A DNA stretch of 64,000 bases, from contig NZ_CP017279.1 in the NCBI RefSeq assembly GCF_001750725.1, positions 1,798,001 to 1,862,000 of the forward strand, written 5' to 3'. Under the pieces are notes generated by a model. That model was given only the letters and a program-made list of their open reading frames with translations, was not told where the DNA came from and did not search any database. The DNA comes from Enterobacter ludwigii. GTDB taxonomy: Bacteria; Pseudomonadota; Gammaproteobacteria; Enterobacterales; Enterobacteriaceae. Below, piece by piece: positions 53,691 to 64,000 of the stretch. The translations under genes and the position numbers were made by a program. Positions within the stretch are counted from its first letter, which is position 1, and each line of letters opens with the position of its first letter.

Positions 53691-54599
53691 TTAACGGTCT
53701 TTCGGGTCGAGGGCATCACGCAGGCCATCGCCGATAAAGTTGAAACAAAACAGGGTGACGACCAGGAAGCCCGCCGGGTACAGAAGCAACCACGGTGAGA
53801 CTTCCATTGAGTTTGCACCATCACTCAGAAGCGCGCCCCAGCTGCTCAGTGGCTCTTGTGTACCCAGACCCAGGAAGCTCAGGAAAGATTCAAACAAGAT
53901 CATGCTTGGTACCAGCAGCGAGGCATATACCACCACCACGCCGAGCACGTTAGGAACGATATGGCGAACCACAATATTACCGGTGGAGACACCGCCCACC
54001 TGCGCCGCTTCGATAAACTCTTTACGCTTAAGACTCAGCGTCTGACCACGAACGATTCGCGCCATATCCAGCCAGGACACCATCCCGATTGCCACGAAGA
54101 TCAACAGGATATTCTGGCCAAAGAAGGTCACCAGCAGGATAACGAAGAACATGAACGGGAAGGAGTTTAAGATTTCCAGCATACGCATCATGACGGAGTC
54201 CACTTTACCGCCAAGGTAGCCTGAGAGTGAGCCGTAAAGCGTACCCACGATCACCGCCACCAGGGCGGCCGCAATACCGACCATCAGCGAAATGCGGCCA
54301 CCGATAGCGACACGCACCAGCAGGTCGCGCCCTGAGGAATCCGTACCAAAATAGTGCCCGGACGTCATATCGGGTGCGCTGGACATCATGCCCCAGTCGG
54401 TGTCGAAATAGGTAAATTGCGACAGAATCGGCGCCAGGGTGACAAACAGCGCGATGAGCACCAGAACAACCAGACTGGCGACCGCGGCGCGGTTATGCAT
54501 AAAGCGACGACGGGCGTCTTGCCAGAGGCTACGACCTTCTACTTCCAGTTTTTCACTGAAGTTTTCCAGCGCCTCGCTGTTTTTCTTACTCAACATCAT
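53691..54599 (-). CDS. oppC: Oligopeptide ABC transporter permease OppC
   Basis: A 302-residue permease with six helices and the EAA loop ([22 protein letters not shown]). Pairs with OppB in the inner membrane. Confidence 0.95.
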   Translation of the reverse strand: MMLSKKNSEALENFSEKLEVEGRSLWQDARRRFMHNRAAVASLVVLVLIALFVTLAPILSQFTYFDTDWGMMSSAPDMTSGHYFGTDSSGRDLLVRVAIGGRISLMVGIAAALVAVIVGTLYGSLSGYLGGKVDSVMMRMLEILNSFPFMFFVILLVTFFGQNILLIFVAIGMVSWLDMARIVRGQTLSLKRKEFIEAAQVGGVSTGNIVVRHIVPNVLGVVVVYASLLVPSMILFESFLSFLGLGTQEPLSSWGALLSDGANSMEVSPWLLLYPAGFLVVTLFCFNFIGDGLRDALDPKDR

Positions 54600-54613
54600 G
54601 GCGTGCTCCAGTA

Positions 54614-55534
54614 TCAGTAACGGATTTTCGGGTCGATAACGGCATACAGCACATCGACGATAGCGTTAAACAAAATGGTCAGTGCGCCGACGAGGATTGT
54701 CAGGCTCAGTACCAGTGAATAGTCGCGGTTCAGCGCGCCATTAACGAACAGCTGACCAATGCCCGGCAGACCGTAGATGGTTTCGATAACCATTGAGCCG
54801 GTGATGATCCCAACGAATGCCGGCCCCAGGTAGGAGAGCACGGGCAGGAGCGCAGGCTTGAGTGCATGGCGGAATATAATCCGGCGCATCGGCAGCCCTT
54901 TCGCACGCGCGGTGCGGATGAAGTTCGAGTGCAGGACTTCAATCATGGAACCGCGGGTGATACGCGCGATACTGGCGATATAAGCCAGGGAGAGAGCCAC
55001 CATTGGCAAAATCATGAACTTCAGCGCCCCACCGTTCCAGCCGCCCCCGGGCAGCCATTTCAGCGTAATGGCAAATATCATCACCAGTAATGGCGCGACA
55101 ACGAAGCTGGGTATAACCACCCCGGTCATCGCCACCCCCATTACGGTATAATCCCATTTGGTATTTTGTTTGAGCGCGGCAATAACGCCCGCGGTGACGC
55201 CGAGAACGACGGCAAGGATGAATGCTGCAGCACCCAGTTTCGCCGAGACAGGGAAGCTGGACGCCACCAGGTCGTTAACGGAATAGTCTTTGTATTTGAA
55301 TGACGGCCCAAAATCACCGTGCGCCAGTTGCTTCAGATAGTTGAAGTACTGCGTGGAGATAGGATCGTTTAAATGATACTTCGCTTCGATATTGGCCATC
55401 ACTTCCGGTGGCAGCGTACGTTCACCGGTAAATGGACTTCCCGGCGCGAGACGCATCATAAAGAAGGAAATCGTAATTAGAATAAATAACGTTGGTATCG
55501 CTTCTAAGCAGCGACGCAGGATAAATTTCAACAT
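54614..55534 (-). CDS. oppB: Oligopeptide ABC transporter permease OppB
   Basis: A 306-residue permease with six helices and the EAA loop (RTARAKGLPMRRIIFRHALKPA). Fourteen bases before oppC, 83 bp after oppA. Confidence 0.95.
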   Translation of the reverse strand: MLKFILRRCLEAIPTLFILITISFFMMRLAPGSPFTGERTLPPEVMANIEAKYHLNDPISTQYFNYLKQLAHGDFGPSFKYKDYSVNDLVASSFPVSAKLGAAAFILAVVLGVTAGVIAALKQNTKWDYTVMGVAMTGVVIPSFVVAPLLVMIFAITLKWLPGGGWNGGALKFMILPMVALSLAYIASIARITRGSMIEVLHSNFIRTARAKGLPMRRIIFRHALKPALLPVLSYLGPAFVGIITGSMVIETIYGLPGIGQLFVNGALNRDYSLVLSLTILVGALTILFNAIVDVLYAVIDPKIRY

Positions 55535-55617
55535 TGCCCGTACCTTCTGGCGTGTGCCTGATGAATGTTACAAAGTAGACACAGTGGGGCAAGCCAGGCC
55601 TGCCCCACGTATTGCCA

Positions 55618-57249
55618 TTAATGCTTGATAATATAAAGATTCTTAACGGAAATATTATCCAACGGGTCTTTACCGGTATAACCCCCTACCCACGGTTTCA
55701 CCAGGCGGGCGTTAACGTAGTAATAGACCGGTACAATTGCAGAGTCTTTATCGAGCTGCTCTTCTGATTTCGCGTACAGATCAGCGCGCTGCGCATCATC
55801 TGTGACTTTCAGCGTATCAGTAATGATCTTATCGAATGCCGGGCTCTTATAGTGCGCGGTGTTATTCGAACTGTCACTCAGCATGGTGTTCAGGAAGGAT
55901 GTTGGTTCGTTATAGTCCGCACACCAGCCGGCACGCGCCACGTCGAACGTCCCCTGATGGCGGGTATCCAGGAAGGTTTTCCACTCCTGGTTTTCCAGCT
56001 TCACGTTCACGCCCAGGTTTTTCTTCCAGATAGACGCGACGGCGATAGCCAGTTTTTTATGCAGGTCAGACGTGTTGTACAGCAGGTTAAACGTCAGCGG
56101 CTTGTCAGCGGTATAACCGGCTTCAGCCAGCAGTTTTTTCGCTTCTTCGTTACGTTTTTCCTGTGACCACTTGAACCACTCAGGCTCAACCAGTTTCATA
56201 CCGTCGGTATAAGGAGGGGTATAGCTGTATGCCGGCAGGTCGCCCTGGTTTTTCACTTTGTTCACGATAATATCGCGATCCAGTGCCAGCTTCAGCGCTG
56301 TACGCACGCGCACATCAGTGAATGGTGCTTTCTGGTTGTTGATTTCGTAGTAGTAAGTGCAGAGATACGGATCAACATGCACTTCTTTCGGGATCTCTTT
56401 TTTCAGCTTCTGGAACAGTTCAATCGGCATGTTGTTATAGGTCATGTCGATTTCGCCGCTGCGGTAACGGTTAACGTCAGTAACTTCAGAAGAGATTGGC
56501 AGGTAGGTTACCTGATTAATGACGGTTTTCGCGTTATCCCAGTACTGCGGGTTACGCTCCAGAACCATACGTTCGTTGACCACCCAGTCTTTCAGTTTAT
56601 ATGCACCGTTGGTCACGATATTGGCAGGCTGAGTCCATTTTTCACCAAATTTTTCCACCGCGGATTTTGGTACCGGGGAAACGGACGGGTGAACCAGTAA
56701 TTTGTAGAAGTACGGAACAGGCTCGCTCAACGTCACTTCAAAGGTATTGGCATCAATCGCTTTCACACCCAGGTCGGTGACCGGTTTTTTACCGGCGATG
56801 ATGTCATCAATATTGGCGATGTGGCCATATTGCAGGTAGCTCGCATACGGAGAGGCGGTGGTTGGATTCGCCAGACGCTGCCAGCTATACACGAAATCTT
56901 CGGCGGTAACCGGCGTACCGTCGGACCATTTCGCATCTTTACGCAGATGGAAGGTCCAGACTTTGAAATCTTTATTTTCCCATTTTTCCGCCACACCCGG
57001 TGCCGGGTGGCCGTCTACGTCGGTCACCAGCAAGCCTTCGAACAGGTCGCGGTTGACGTTAGACTCCGGAACACCTTCAATTTTGTGCGGGTCAAGTGAC
57101 TGAACTTCCGCACCGTTGTTACGAACCAGCGTCTGTTTCTCAGCCAGTTGAACGCCTGCAGGAACGTCCGCAGCCATTGCAGCGTTGCCCGCGATTAGCG
57201 CAGTTAAAATCCCCGCCGCTACCAGATTTTTTTTTGTGATGATGGACAT
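55618..57249 (-). CDS. oppA: Oligopeptide-binding protein OppA
   Basis: A 543-residue periplasmic protein with signal peptide MSIITKKNLVAAGILTALIAG...AMAAD, SBP family 5. ATG 57249 gives the E. coli length; a long in-frame leader upstream is not used. It is the first gene of oppABCDF. Confidence 0.96.
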   Translation of the reverse strand: MSIITKKNLVAAGILTALIAGNAAMAADVPAGVQLAEKQTLVRNNGAEVQSLDPHKIEGVPESNVNRDLFEGLLVTDVDGHPAPGVAEKWENKDFKVWTFHLRKDAKWSDGTPVTAEDFVYSWQRLANPTTASPYASYLQYGHIANIDDIIAGKKPVTDLGVKAIDANTFEVTLSEPVPYFYKLLVHPSVSPVPKSAVEKFGEKWTQPANIVTNGAYKLKDWVVNERMVLERNPQYWDNAKTVINQVTYLPISSEVTDVNRYRSGEIDMTYNNMPIELFQKLKKEIPKEVHVDPYLCTYYYEINNQKAPFTDVRVRTALKLALDRDIIVNKVKNQGDLPAYSYTPPYTDGMKLVEPEWFKWSQEKRNEEAKKLLAEAGYTADKPLTFNLLYNTSDLHKKLAIAVASIWKKNLGVNVKLENQEWKTFLDTRHQGTFDVARAGWCADYNEPTSFLNTMLSDSSNNTAHYKSPAFDKIITDTLKVTDDAQRADLYAKSEEQLDKDSAIVPVYYYVNARLVKPWVGGYTGKDPLDNISVKNLYIIKH

Positions 57250-58021
57250 TGTGTTGGTACTCCACTCATTATAATTACTGGCCTTCGCCAGCTGTGTAAT
57301 CCCCTGTTGGGGCCTGTACAGCGCAGGAGTTTTTTTTGCTGCTGTCAGGTTCTTCTTTTTACTTCTTGCTATCACCGACTTTTTTATTACTGACCGCTCG
57401 TATGGCCGTCTTGCGTCGATTCTTCACAGGTCTCCCCTGTCTGAGGCCTGCGCTGGATATCTGAGAAGAGGACTATATGAAAATAATTCTCATCTGCTTG
57501 TTTTATGCTGCAAAATATTAGGCCGGAAAGTATCAAATGGCGTAAACGCGCGCCAATACATTTTGCAAATTTGTTAAGCAATTCTCTTTTACGGTGAGTG
57601 CCGTATCTCGGGGGGCAGCCCTGCCTGACATCAAATACCGCATAAAAACATTGGTATTCAATATGATAGAGAAAACATTCTCTACAAGCGCGTCGCTGCG
57701 CTATCATCGAGTGGTTTTGTACAAAAATTTAACAACTGATTATTATTTAGCACATTCCTCTAGGGGAACGTTGAAATTACTAATATCATTTCGGTTATGA
57801 CTCAGCAAGCCCCAGAGTATCATGTGAGTAAAATAACAGATCGATTGAAGGTTTTATGCGCAGAGAGGCACGAGGCAAATTGATAACTTATTGAAATATA
57901 AGAAAAGCGGATTATTAGTAGAATTTATTATGATATGTGAGCATTTCAACTTTAGTTATATGATTTGCTGATAATCACGTAAAAAAACGGAGCCTCAGGC
58001 CCCGTTCTTTCATTTGAAATA
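57250..58021 (-). promoter_or_regulatory. oppA leader and 772-bp gap after ychE
   Basis: The last bases before the oppA ATG read ACCAACACA (57250-57258), a C/A-rich site like the GcvB small-RNA target described for oppA in E. coli and Salmonella. The rest is AT-rich; I saw no supported gene. The ychE terminator lies at its right end. Confidence 0.6.
57981..58006 (-). terminator. Terminator of ychE
   Basis: On the minus strand AACGGGGCC-TGA-GGCTCCGTT then a T-run. Confidence 0.88.
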
Positions 58022-58669
58022 TTAGTGCAGTAAGCCGGGGAAAATGCTTTTAATACCGGTGACAATAAATTCGATGCCTAACGCCATCAACAACAGGCCC
58101 ATAATACGCGTAATGACGTTGATGCCCGTTTGCCCCAGCCAGCGCACCAGCCAGGGTGCCATGCGGAAAACACCCCAACAACACAGTGCGAAGATAGCGA
58201 TGGCGACAGAAAAACCAATCAGGTGCATCAGGCTATGGTAACGTGTCCCCCAGACAATGGTGGAACTGATCGCACCAGGCCCTGCCATTAAAGGCAACGC
58301 AAGCGGGACCACGCCGATACTTTCGCGAATGGCGGTTTCTGATTTCTCCTGTTTGTTCTGCTTATCCTCACCCAGCTTACCGCTGATCATCGACATGGCA
58401 ATGGTCACCACCAGGATGCCACCTGCGATGCGGAAAGAATCAATTGAAATGCCGAACAGCTGGAGAATGGCATCACCCAGGAAAAGCGAGGTGAGCAAGA
58501 TAATGGCCACTGACAGGTTAGCGGTGAGGTTGGTTTTGTTCCTGGCCGCCGCCGTCTGGTAACTGGTCATACTAATGAAGACAGGGATGATCCCTACCGG
58601 GTTGACCAGGGCAAACAGACCAATAAAAAATTTAAAATACGTTGGAAAATCAAAGAGCGTTTGGATCAC
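58022..58669 (-). CDS. ychE: MarC-family membrane protein YchE
   Basis: A 215-residue membrane protein with six helices (NPVGIIPVFISMT near the start, LPLMAGPGAISSTIVWG in the middle), matching E. coli YchE. The start is GTG 58669 with GGAG upstream. Function unknown. Confidence 0.93.
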   Translation of the reverse strand: MIQTLFDFPTYFKFFIGLFALVNPVGIIPVFISMTSYQTAAARNKTNLTANLSVAIILLTSLFLGDAILQLFGISIDSFRIAGGILVVTIAMSMISGKLGEDKQNKQEKSETAIRESIGVVPLALPLMAGPGAISSTIVWGTRYHSLMHLIGFSVAIAIFALCCWGVFRMAPWLVRWLGQTGINVITRIMGLLLMALGIEFIVTGIKSIFPGLLH

Positions 58670-59003
58670 GTTTTGCTCCGCTTATGCACATGCCCGGGAC
58701 TGACACTTTGTCATGAAAAATCGCGCTGAAGATACGCTTTTTATGAGCATACTTCACCAGAAATCTGTGCCTAAACGTTATCCTTTCAGGATGTTAAACA
58801 GATGTAGAATCAGTGATAGCATCACTTCCAATAGTTACTTAATTATTTAACACTGGAAATATCTACAATAAATAACCCTGCTGAAAGGTATCAGCTTGGG
58901 GAAAAATTGACGCAGATCATGATTTTCGTACTCAGAAGTGAGTAATCTTGATTACGCCCCCCAGGAAGGTCACCTGTCACAAAGGGATGATGTTAAGGTA
59001 AGG

Positions 59004-59124
59004 CTCTTTTAGTAAGTTAGCGCGCCAGAGCATAAAGTAACTCTTTGTTTTACTTTATCTAACGCAAGTCGTAGTGGCTCTGTCTATACTGTCAGACGTA
59101 TCGAGCGCTGGTTTACTAAAAGAG
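59004..59124 (+). promoter_or_regulatory. adhE 5' leader with long-range 20-bp pairing
   Basis: CTCTTTTAGTAAGTTAGCGC (59004-59023) can pair with 59105-59124: 12 Watson-Crick pairs, three G-U wobbles, then five more pairs, closing an 81-nt loop 13 bp before the Shine-Dalgarno of adhE. In E. coli adhE translation depends on RNase III cleavage of its leader, which fits such a stem. The remaining 58670-59148 region is the adhE regulatory region; no gene seen. Confidence 0.65.
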
Positions 59125-59148
59125 TTTAAACATTATCAGGAGAGCATT

Positions 59149-61827
59149 ATGGCTGTTACTAATATCGCTGAACTGAACGCACTCGTCGAGCGCGTGAAAA
59201 AAGCCCAGCGTGAATACGCCAATTTCACCCAAGAACAGGTTGATAAAATCTTCCGCGCGGCCGCTCTGGCTGCTGCAGATGCTCGAATCCCTCTCGCTAA
59301 AATGGCCGTTGCTGAATCCGGCATGGGTATCGTTGAAGATAAAGTGATCAAAAACCACTTTGCTTCAGAGTATATCTATAACGCCTATAAAGATGAGAAG
59401 ACTTGCGGCGTCCTGGCTGAAGATCATACCTTCGGTACCATCACCATTGCTGAACCTATCGGTATTATTTGCGGTATCGTTCCAACGACTAACCCAACGT
59501 CTACTGCCATCTTCAAATCGCTGATCAGTCTGAAGACCCGTAACGCAATCATCTTCTCCCCTCACCCACGTGCTAAAGATGCCACCAACAAAGCAGCGGA
59601 TATCGTGCTGCAGGCTGCTATCGCTGCGGGTGCGCCAAAAGATCTGATCGGCTGGATCGACCAACCGTCTGTTGAACTGTCTAACGCCCTGATGCACCAC
59701 CCGGACATTAACCTGATCCTGGCAACCGGTGGTCCTGGCATGGTTAAAGCAGCATACAGCTCCGGTAAACCGGCTATCGGTGTAGGTGCGGGTAACACGC
59801 CTGTTGTTATCGACGAAACGGCCGATATTAAACGTGCTGTTGCATCTGTACTGATGTCTAAAACCTTCGACAACGGTGTTATCTGTGCGTCTGAACAGTC
59901 CGTTGTTGTTGTAGACTCCGTCTATGATGCAGTTCGCGAACGTTTCGCCAGCCACGGCGGCTACATGCTGCAGGGCAAAGAGCTGAAAGCCGTTCAGGAT
60001 ATCATTCTGAAAAACGGCGCGCTGAACGCCGCCATCGTTGGTCAGCCAGCCTATAAAATCGCTGAACTCGCCGGCTTTACCGTTCCGGCAACCACCAAGA
60101 TTCTGATCGGCGAAGTTAAAGTTGTCGACGAAAGCGAACCGTTCGCTCACGAAAAACTCTCGCCTACGCTTGCTATGTACCGTGCGAAAGATTTCGAAGA
60201 CGCGGTAGTAAAAGCGGAGAAACTGGTTGCAATGGGGGGTATCGGTCATACCTCTTGCCTGTACACCGACCAGGATAACCAGCCAGAGCGCGTTGCTCAC
60301 TTCGGTCAGATGATGAAAACTGCGCGCATCCTGATTAACACCCCGGCTTCTCAGGGTGGTATCGGTGACCTGTACAACTTCAAACTCGCACCTTCCCTGA
60401 CTCTGGGTTGTGGTTCCTGGGGTGGTAACTCCATCTCTGAAAACGTTGGTCCAAAACACCTGATCAACAAGAAAACCGTTGCTAAGCGAGCTGAAAACAT
60501 GTTGTGGCACAAACTTCCGAAATCTATCTACTTCCGCCGTGGCTCTCTGCCAATCGCGCTGGATGAAGTGATTACTGATGGCCACAAACGTGCGCTCATC
60601 GTGACTGACCGTTTCCTGTTCAACAACGGCTACGCAGACCAGATCACTTCTGTTCTTAAAGCGGCTGGCGTTGAAACTGAAGTGTTCTTTGAAGTTGAAG
60701 CTGACCCAACCCTGACCGTAGTGCGTAAAGGTGCTGAACTGGCGAACTCCTTCAAACCCGATGTGATCATCGCACTGGGTGGTGGTTCCCCAATGGACGC
60801 CGCGAAAATCATGTGGGTTATGTACGAGCACCCAGAAACACACTTCGAAGAACTGGCGCTGCGCTTTATGGACATCCGTAAACGTATCTACAAATTCCCG
60901 AAAATGGGCGTAAAAGCGAAAATGATCGCCGTTACTACCACTTCCGGTACAGGTTCAGAAGTCACGCCGTTTGCCGTTGTAACCGACGATGCAACCGGTC
61001 AGAAATACCCACTGGCTGACTACGCGCTGACGCCAGATATGGCTATCGTTGATGCCAACCTGGTCATGGAAATGCCGAAATCACTCTGTGCGTTCGGTGG
61101 TCTGGATGCAGTGACTCACGCCCTGGAAGCTTACGTTTCCGTCCTGGCTTCTGAGTTCTCTGACGGTCAGGCTCTGCAGGCTCTGAAACTGCTGAAAGAA
61201 AACCTGCCAGCGTCTTATAATGAAGGGTCTAAAAACCCGGTTGCCCGTGAACGTGTTCACAGTGCAGCAACCATCGCCGGTATCGCGTTTGCTAACGCCT
61301 TCCTGGGTGTTTGCCACTCAATGGCACACAAACTGGGTTCACAGTTCCACATTCCTCACGGTCTGGCGAACGCCCTGTTGATCAGCAACGTTATCCGTTA
61401 TAACGCGAACGACAACCCAACCAAGCAGACTGCTTTCAGCCAGTACGACCGTCCACAGGCACGTCGTCGTTACGCTGAAATCGCAGACCACCTGGGTCTG
61501 AGCGCACCGGGCGACCGTACTGCGGCGAAGATTGAGAAACTGCTTGCATGGCTGGAAAGCCTTAAAGCTGAGCTGGGTATTCCTAAATCTATCCGTGAAG
61601 CGGGCGTTCAGGAAGCTGACTTCCTCGCGCATGTTGATAAGCTGTCTGAAGATGCATTCGATGACCAGTGTACCGGTGCTAACCCACGCTACCCGCTGAT
61701 CTCTGAGCTGAAACAGATCCTGCTGGATACCTTCTACGGCCGCGAGTTCAAAGAAAATGACACTGTTGCTGTGAAAGTAGACGCACCTGTCATTAAAGCT
61801 GACAAGAAAGCGAAGAAAAACGCGTAA
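59149..61827 (+). CDS. adhE: Bifunctional acetaldehyde-CoA/alcohol dehydrogenase AdhE
   Basis: An 892-residue enzyme. N-terminal aldehyde dehydrogenase domain (about 1-440) with catalytic Cys246 (NGVICASEQS), and C-terminal iron alcohol dehydrogenase (about 450-870) with GGGSPMDAAK and the metal-site HALEAY, HSMAHKLGSQFHIPHG. It turns acetyl-CoA into ethanol in fermentation and forms spirosomes. ATG 59149 with AGGAGA upstream gives the E. coli start. Confidence 0.97.
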   Translation: MAVTNIAELNALVERVKKAQREYANFTQEQVDKIFRAAALAAADARIPLAKMAVAESGMGIVEDKVIKNHFASEYIYNAYKDEKTCGVLAEDHTFGTITIAEPIGIICGIVPTTNPTSTAIFKSLISLKTRNAIIFSPHPRAKDATNKAADIVLQAAIAAGAPKDLIGWIDQPSVELSNALMHHPDINLILATGGPGMVKAAYSSGKPAIGVGAGNTPVVIDETADIKRAVASVLMSKTFDNGVICASEQSVVVVDSVYDAVRERFASHGGYMLQGKELKAVQDIILKNGALNAAIVGQPAYKIAELAGFTVPATTKILIGEVKVVDESEPFAHEKLSPTLAMYRAKDFEDAVVKAEKLVAMGGIGHTSCLYTDQDNQPERVAHFGQMMKTARILINTPASQGGIGDLYNFKLAPSLTLGCGSWGGNSISENVGPKHLINKKTVAKRAENMLWHKLPKSIYFRRGSLPIALDEVITDGHKRALIVTDRFLFNNGYADQITSVLKAAGVETEVFFEVEADPTLTVVRKGAELANSFKPDVIIALGGGSPMDAAKIMWVMYEHPETHFEELALRFMDIRKRIYKFPKMGVKAKMIAVTTTSGTGSEVTPFAVVTDDATGQKYPLADYALTPDMAIVDANLVMEMPKSLCAFGGLDAVTHALEAYVSVLASEFSDGQALQALKLLKENLPASYNEGSKNPVARERVHSAATIAGIAFANAFLGVCHSMAHKLGSQFHIPHGLANALLISNVIRYNANDNPTKQTAFSQYDRPQARRRYAEIADHLGLSAPGDRTAAKIEKLLAWLESLKAELGIPKSIREAGVQEADFLAHVDKLSEDAFDDQCTGANPRYPLISELKQILLDTFYGREFKENDTVAVKVDAPVIKADKKAKKNA

Positions 61828-61840
61828 CTGACAGCCTGAT

Positions 61841-61868
61841 AAAAAACCCGCCTCTGGCGGGTTTTTTT
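61841..61868. terminator. Bidirectional terminator between adhE and tdk
   Basis: A-run, CCCGCC, TCT loop, GGCGGG, T-run. Confidence 0.93.
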
Positions 61869-61892
61869 ATGTCTGCATTTTACTGTGAAGGA

Positions 61893-62507
61893 TTATTTGC
61901 GGTTGTCAGGCTGAAGCGCCGTCAGTGAGCCGACAATCAACGCTTCCTTATAATGCTTACGGCACACTGATACGTAGCGCTCATTGCCACCTATCACCAC
62001 CTGCTCGCCATCAGCATAGGGTTTTCCGGCCTGGTCGAGGCGAAGCACCATGCTGGCTTTACGGCCGCAAAAACAGATGGTTTTAAGTTCAACGAGTTTA
62101 TCCGACCACGCAAGTAAATACTGGCTGCCGGCAAAAAGCTCGCCGCGAAAGTCAGTGCGCAGTCCATAGCACAGAACGGGAATATCAAGCTCATCGACAA
62201 CCTCTGAAAGCGCATGAACTTGCTCACGCGTCAGAAACTGGCTTTCATCAACCAGAACACAATGGATAGGCTGTGAAGCATGCGCTGCGCGGATATCCTC
62301 CAGCAGGTCAGTTTGCGGGTTAAACAGCCTTGCAGGCGATGAGAGGCCTATTCTGGAACTCACCTTCCCTGCACCAAAGCGGTCGTCAATTTCAGCCGTA
62401 TAAACAACGGTACGCATCCCACGTTCCTGGTAATTGTATGAGGATTGCAGTAGCGCTGTCGATTTCCCGGCATTCATTGCCGAATAGTAGAAATAAAGTT
62501 GTGCCAT
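61893..62507 (-). CDS. tdk: Thymidine kinase
   Basis: A 204-residue enzyme: P-loop SAMNAGKST (9-17), Walker B VLVDESQF, zinc cysteines in TICFCGRKA and RYVSVCRKH. It phosphorylates thymidine for salvage. Start MAQLYFYYS at 62507, as in E. coli. Confidence 0.95.
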   Translation of the reverse strand: MAQLYFYYSAMNAGKSTALLQSSYNYQERGMRTVVYTAEIDDRFGAGKVSSRIGLSSPARLFNPQTDLLEDIRAAHASQPIHCVLVDESQFLTREQVHALSEVVDELDIPVLCYGLRTDFRGELFAGSQYLLAWSDKLVELKTICFCGRKASMVLRLDQAGKPYADGEQVVIGGNERYVSVCRKHYKEALIVGSLTALQPDNRK

Positions 62508-63056
62508 TGGCCGTAAAACCCTAATCAATGTGTAATATTACCGATGATTCATTGTACCATATTTTGTCTGGTTATCAGCGATACGACGCACAGACTATGC
62601 GGTTCAGCGCGGGGTTTACCGCCGGCGTTTTGCAAAAATAATGCGTTAAAACATGAAGTAAACGCATCCAGCCCAGCCAATATGTTATAGGGTCAGCCAA
62701 ACATAACACTTCATTTTATAGTGGAATCATCGTTCATTAAAATTCACTATTTATTAACTATTTCTGCCTTAACATACCCGGTGTAAACTAATACAAAAGG
62801 CTGATATTTATCCGCCGCAACTATAATTCCTGAGGCAAATGTCACAAAAAAAAGATGCAATCGACTGCGTTAAGCCACTTTACGTGATAACAAGCGAGAC
62901 TGGCGGGTTATGAAATTTAAGTTAGCGTAATTAATAATAGCGGCAATATTCACTATTTTTTGAATTCCTTACATTCCCAGCTATTGCACAACTGAATTTA
63001 TCGCTCTATTATTAGGACAACAAACCACCCCCCATTATAAGTTTGAGATTACTACA
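62508..63056 (+). promoter_or_regulatory. hns upstream region
   Basis: A 549-bp AT-rich gap with the divergent tdk and hns promoters. It has A/T tracts expected of curved DNA that H-NS itself binds; no gene is supported. Confidence 0.6.
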
Positions 63057-63470
63057 ATGAGCGAAGCACTTAAAATTCTGAACAACATCCGTACTCTTCG
63101 TGCGCAGGCAAGAGAATGTACCCTCGAAACGCTTGAAGAAATGCTGGAAAAATTAGAAGTTGTAGTTAATGAACGTCGCGAAGAAGAAAGCGCTGCTGCT
63201 GCTGAAATCGAAGAGCGTACTCGTAAACTGCAGCAATATCGTGAAATGCTGATTGCTGATGGTATCGATCCAAATGAATTGCTGAACAGCATGGCTGCAG
63301 CTAAAACCGGTACTAAAGCAAAACGCGCTGCTCGTCCTGCTAAATATAGCTATGTTGACGAGAACGGCGAAACTAAAACCTGGACCGGCCAGGGTCGTAC
63401 TCCTGCTGTTATCAAGAAAGCAATGGACGAGCAAGGTAAACAGCTGGATGACTTCCTGATCAAGGATTAA
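63057..63470 (+). CDS. hns: Nucleoid-associated protein H-NS
   Basis: A 137-residue H-NS: coiled-coil N-terminal domain (1-65), linker, and C-terminal DNA-binding domain with [15 protein letters not shown]. It silences AT-rich DNA such as the nucleoside cassette and mig-14 region in this window (inference). Confidence 0.98.
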   Translation: MSEALKILNNIRTLRAQARECTLETLEEMLEKLEVVVNERREEESAAAAEIEERTRKLQQYREMLIADGIDPNELLNSMAAAKTGTKAKRAARPAKYSYVDENGETKTWTGQGRTPAVIKKAMDEQGKQLDDFLIKD

Positions 63471-63487
63471 TCATCTCGCTTCCAGAA

Positions 63488-63515
63488 AAATCCCGCGTAA
63501 TGCGGGATTTTTTTT
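63488..63515 (+). terminator. hns terminator
   Basis: AAATCCCGC-GTAAT-GCGGGATTT with a long T-run. Confidence 0.95.
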
Positions 63516-63620
63516 ACCCGCAATTTACCGCAAACATCCCCTTACACTCTGTCATAAAGCGTTATTTGGCTATTTAGCTTGCCTTACAATCGGACGTGAT
63601 GACGGTGTGTTATGGGCATA

Positions 63621-63650
63621 AAAAAACCGGTGGGCAGAGCCTCACCGGTT
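63621..63650 (-). terminator. galU terminator
   Basis: On the minus strand AACCGGTG...CACCGGTT followed by TTTT, just after the galU stop. Confidence 0.9.
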
Positions 63651-63670
63651 CAGATCAAATGAAGCCTGAG

Positions 63671-64000
63671 TTATTTCTTAATACCCGCGCTCTCTTTGAG
63701 CCAGGCTTTAAATTCTTCACCGAGCGTATTGTGGCGAATGCCATATTCTACAAACGCCTGCATATAACCGAGCTTATTACCGCAGTCATGGCTCTTACCT
63801 TTCATATGGTAAGCTTCAACGGTCTCTTTCTCGATCAGCATATCAATGGCATCGGTAAGCTGGATTTCATCACCCGCTCCTGGAGGCGTTTTCGCCAGCA
63901 GAGGCCAGATTTCAGCACTCAGGACATAACGACCTACAACCGCCAGATTAGAAGGCGCTACGTCGGCCTTAGGCTTCTCAACCACGCCAATCATCGGCAC
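63671..64000 (-). CDS. galU: UTP-glucose-1-phosphate uridylyltransferase GalU (C-terminal part, cut by window edge)
   Basis: The last 109 or so residues of Gal[30 protein letters not shown] and the ending [14 protein letters not shown]. The start lies beyond 64000. It makes UDP-glucose for envelope sugars. Confidence 0.95.
   Translation of the reverse strand: MPMIGVVEKPKADVAPSNLAVVGRYVLSAEIWPLLAKTPPGAGDEIQLTDAIDMLIEKETVEAYHMKGKSHDCGNKLGYMQAFVEYGIRHNTLGEEFKAWLKESAGIKK

Noticed and set aside
59365..60843. 492-codon minus-strand frame
   Set aside because: Antisense shadow of adhE, caused by its strong codon bias.

Overview
The window is an enterobacterial chromosome segment, most like Enterobacter or a close relative (inference from gene content and synteny). 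Its right third (about 42.7-64 kb) is core backbone that I recognise from the E. coli order galU-hns-tdk-adhE-ychE-oppABCDF-yciU-clsA-yciY-yciI-tonB-yciA-yciB-yciC-ompW. The kch position differs: leuE and an Exc2-family lipoprotein gene lie between yciY and yciI, and a six-helix voltage-gated-type channel with a C-terminal zinc ribbon lies between oppF and yciU.

The left two thirds (1-42.7 kb) is accessory: small enzymes, each next to its own regulator. At 0.1-5.7 kb is a LysR gene and a cupin / carboxymuconolactone-decarboxylase-like / FAD amine oxidase / cyclophilin-like run, with the cupin + decarboxylase pair present once as cytosolic and once as exported forms. At 5.7-8.7 kb is a LysR-SDR-aldo/keto reductase group. 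At 9-11.8 kb are a YbdG-like mechanosensitive channel, a cold-shock gene with its long leader, and an unknown membrane protein. At 12.1-17 kb a visibly AT-rich cassette encodes an HD phosphohydrolase, a Crp/Fnr-type regulator, a nucleoside hydrolase, an adenosine deaminase and an MFS transporter; together they could take purine nucleotides to bases. At 17.2-24.2 kb are an OhrR-like MarR regulator with two alpha/beta hydrolases, a metallo-beta-lactamase-fold hydrolase opposite an AraC regulator, an NDH-2-like flavoprotein, and a MerR-SDR operon.

At 24.3-28.3 kb is the most interesting group: a Mig-14-family gene, a two-component system, a MipA/OmpV outer-membrane protein, and a 48-codon membrane protein just after the kinase that fits no shadow ORF. 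Four 9-bp direct repeats spaced exactly 11 bp lie between the response regulator and mipA. The small ORF start codon and Shine-Dalgarno sit in a perfect 10-bp hairpin. I infer an envelope-stress or antimicrobial-peptide response module with a small membrane modulator.

From 28.4 to 39.6 kb come LysR/reductase pairs, a likely N-acyl-homoserine-lactone lactonase, and a four-gene SDR/MDR operon facing a TetR gene across a perfect 17-bp inverted repeat. From 39.8 to 42.7 kb are yedE-yedF, a uspF-like gene, a short lipoprotein with a TonB C-terminal domain, and a degraded lipoprotein gene with two in-frame TGA codons. Counting all families, the accessory zone has twelve transcriptional regulators (five LysR, two AraC, one each of MarR, MerR, TetR, Crp/Fnr and OmpR type) and six SDRs. 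I saw no tRNA, rRNA, CRISPR array, intact insertion sequence or prophage. galU is cut by the right edge.
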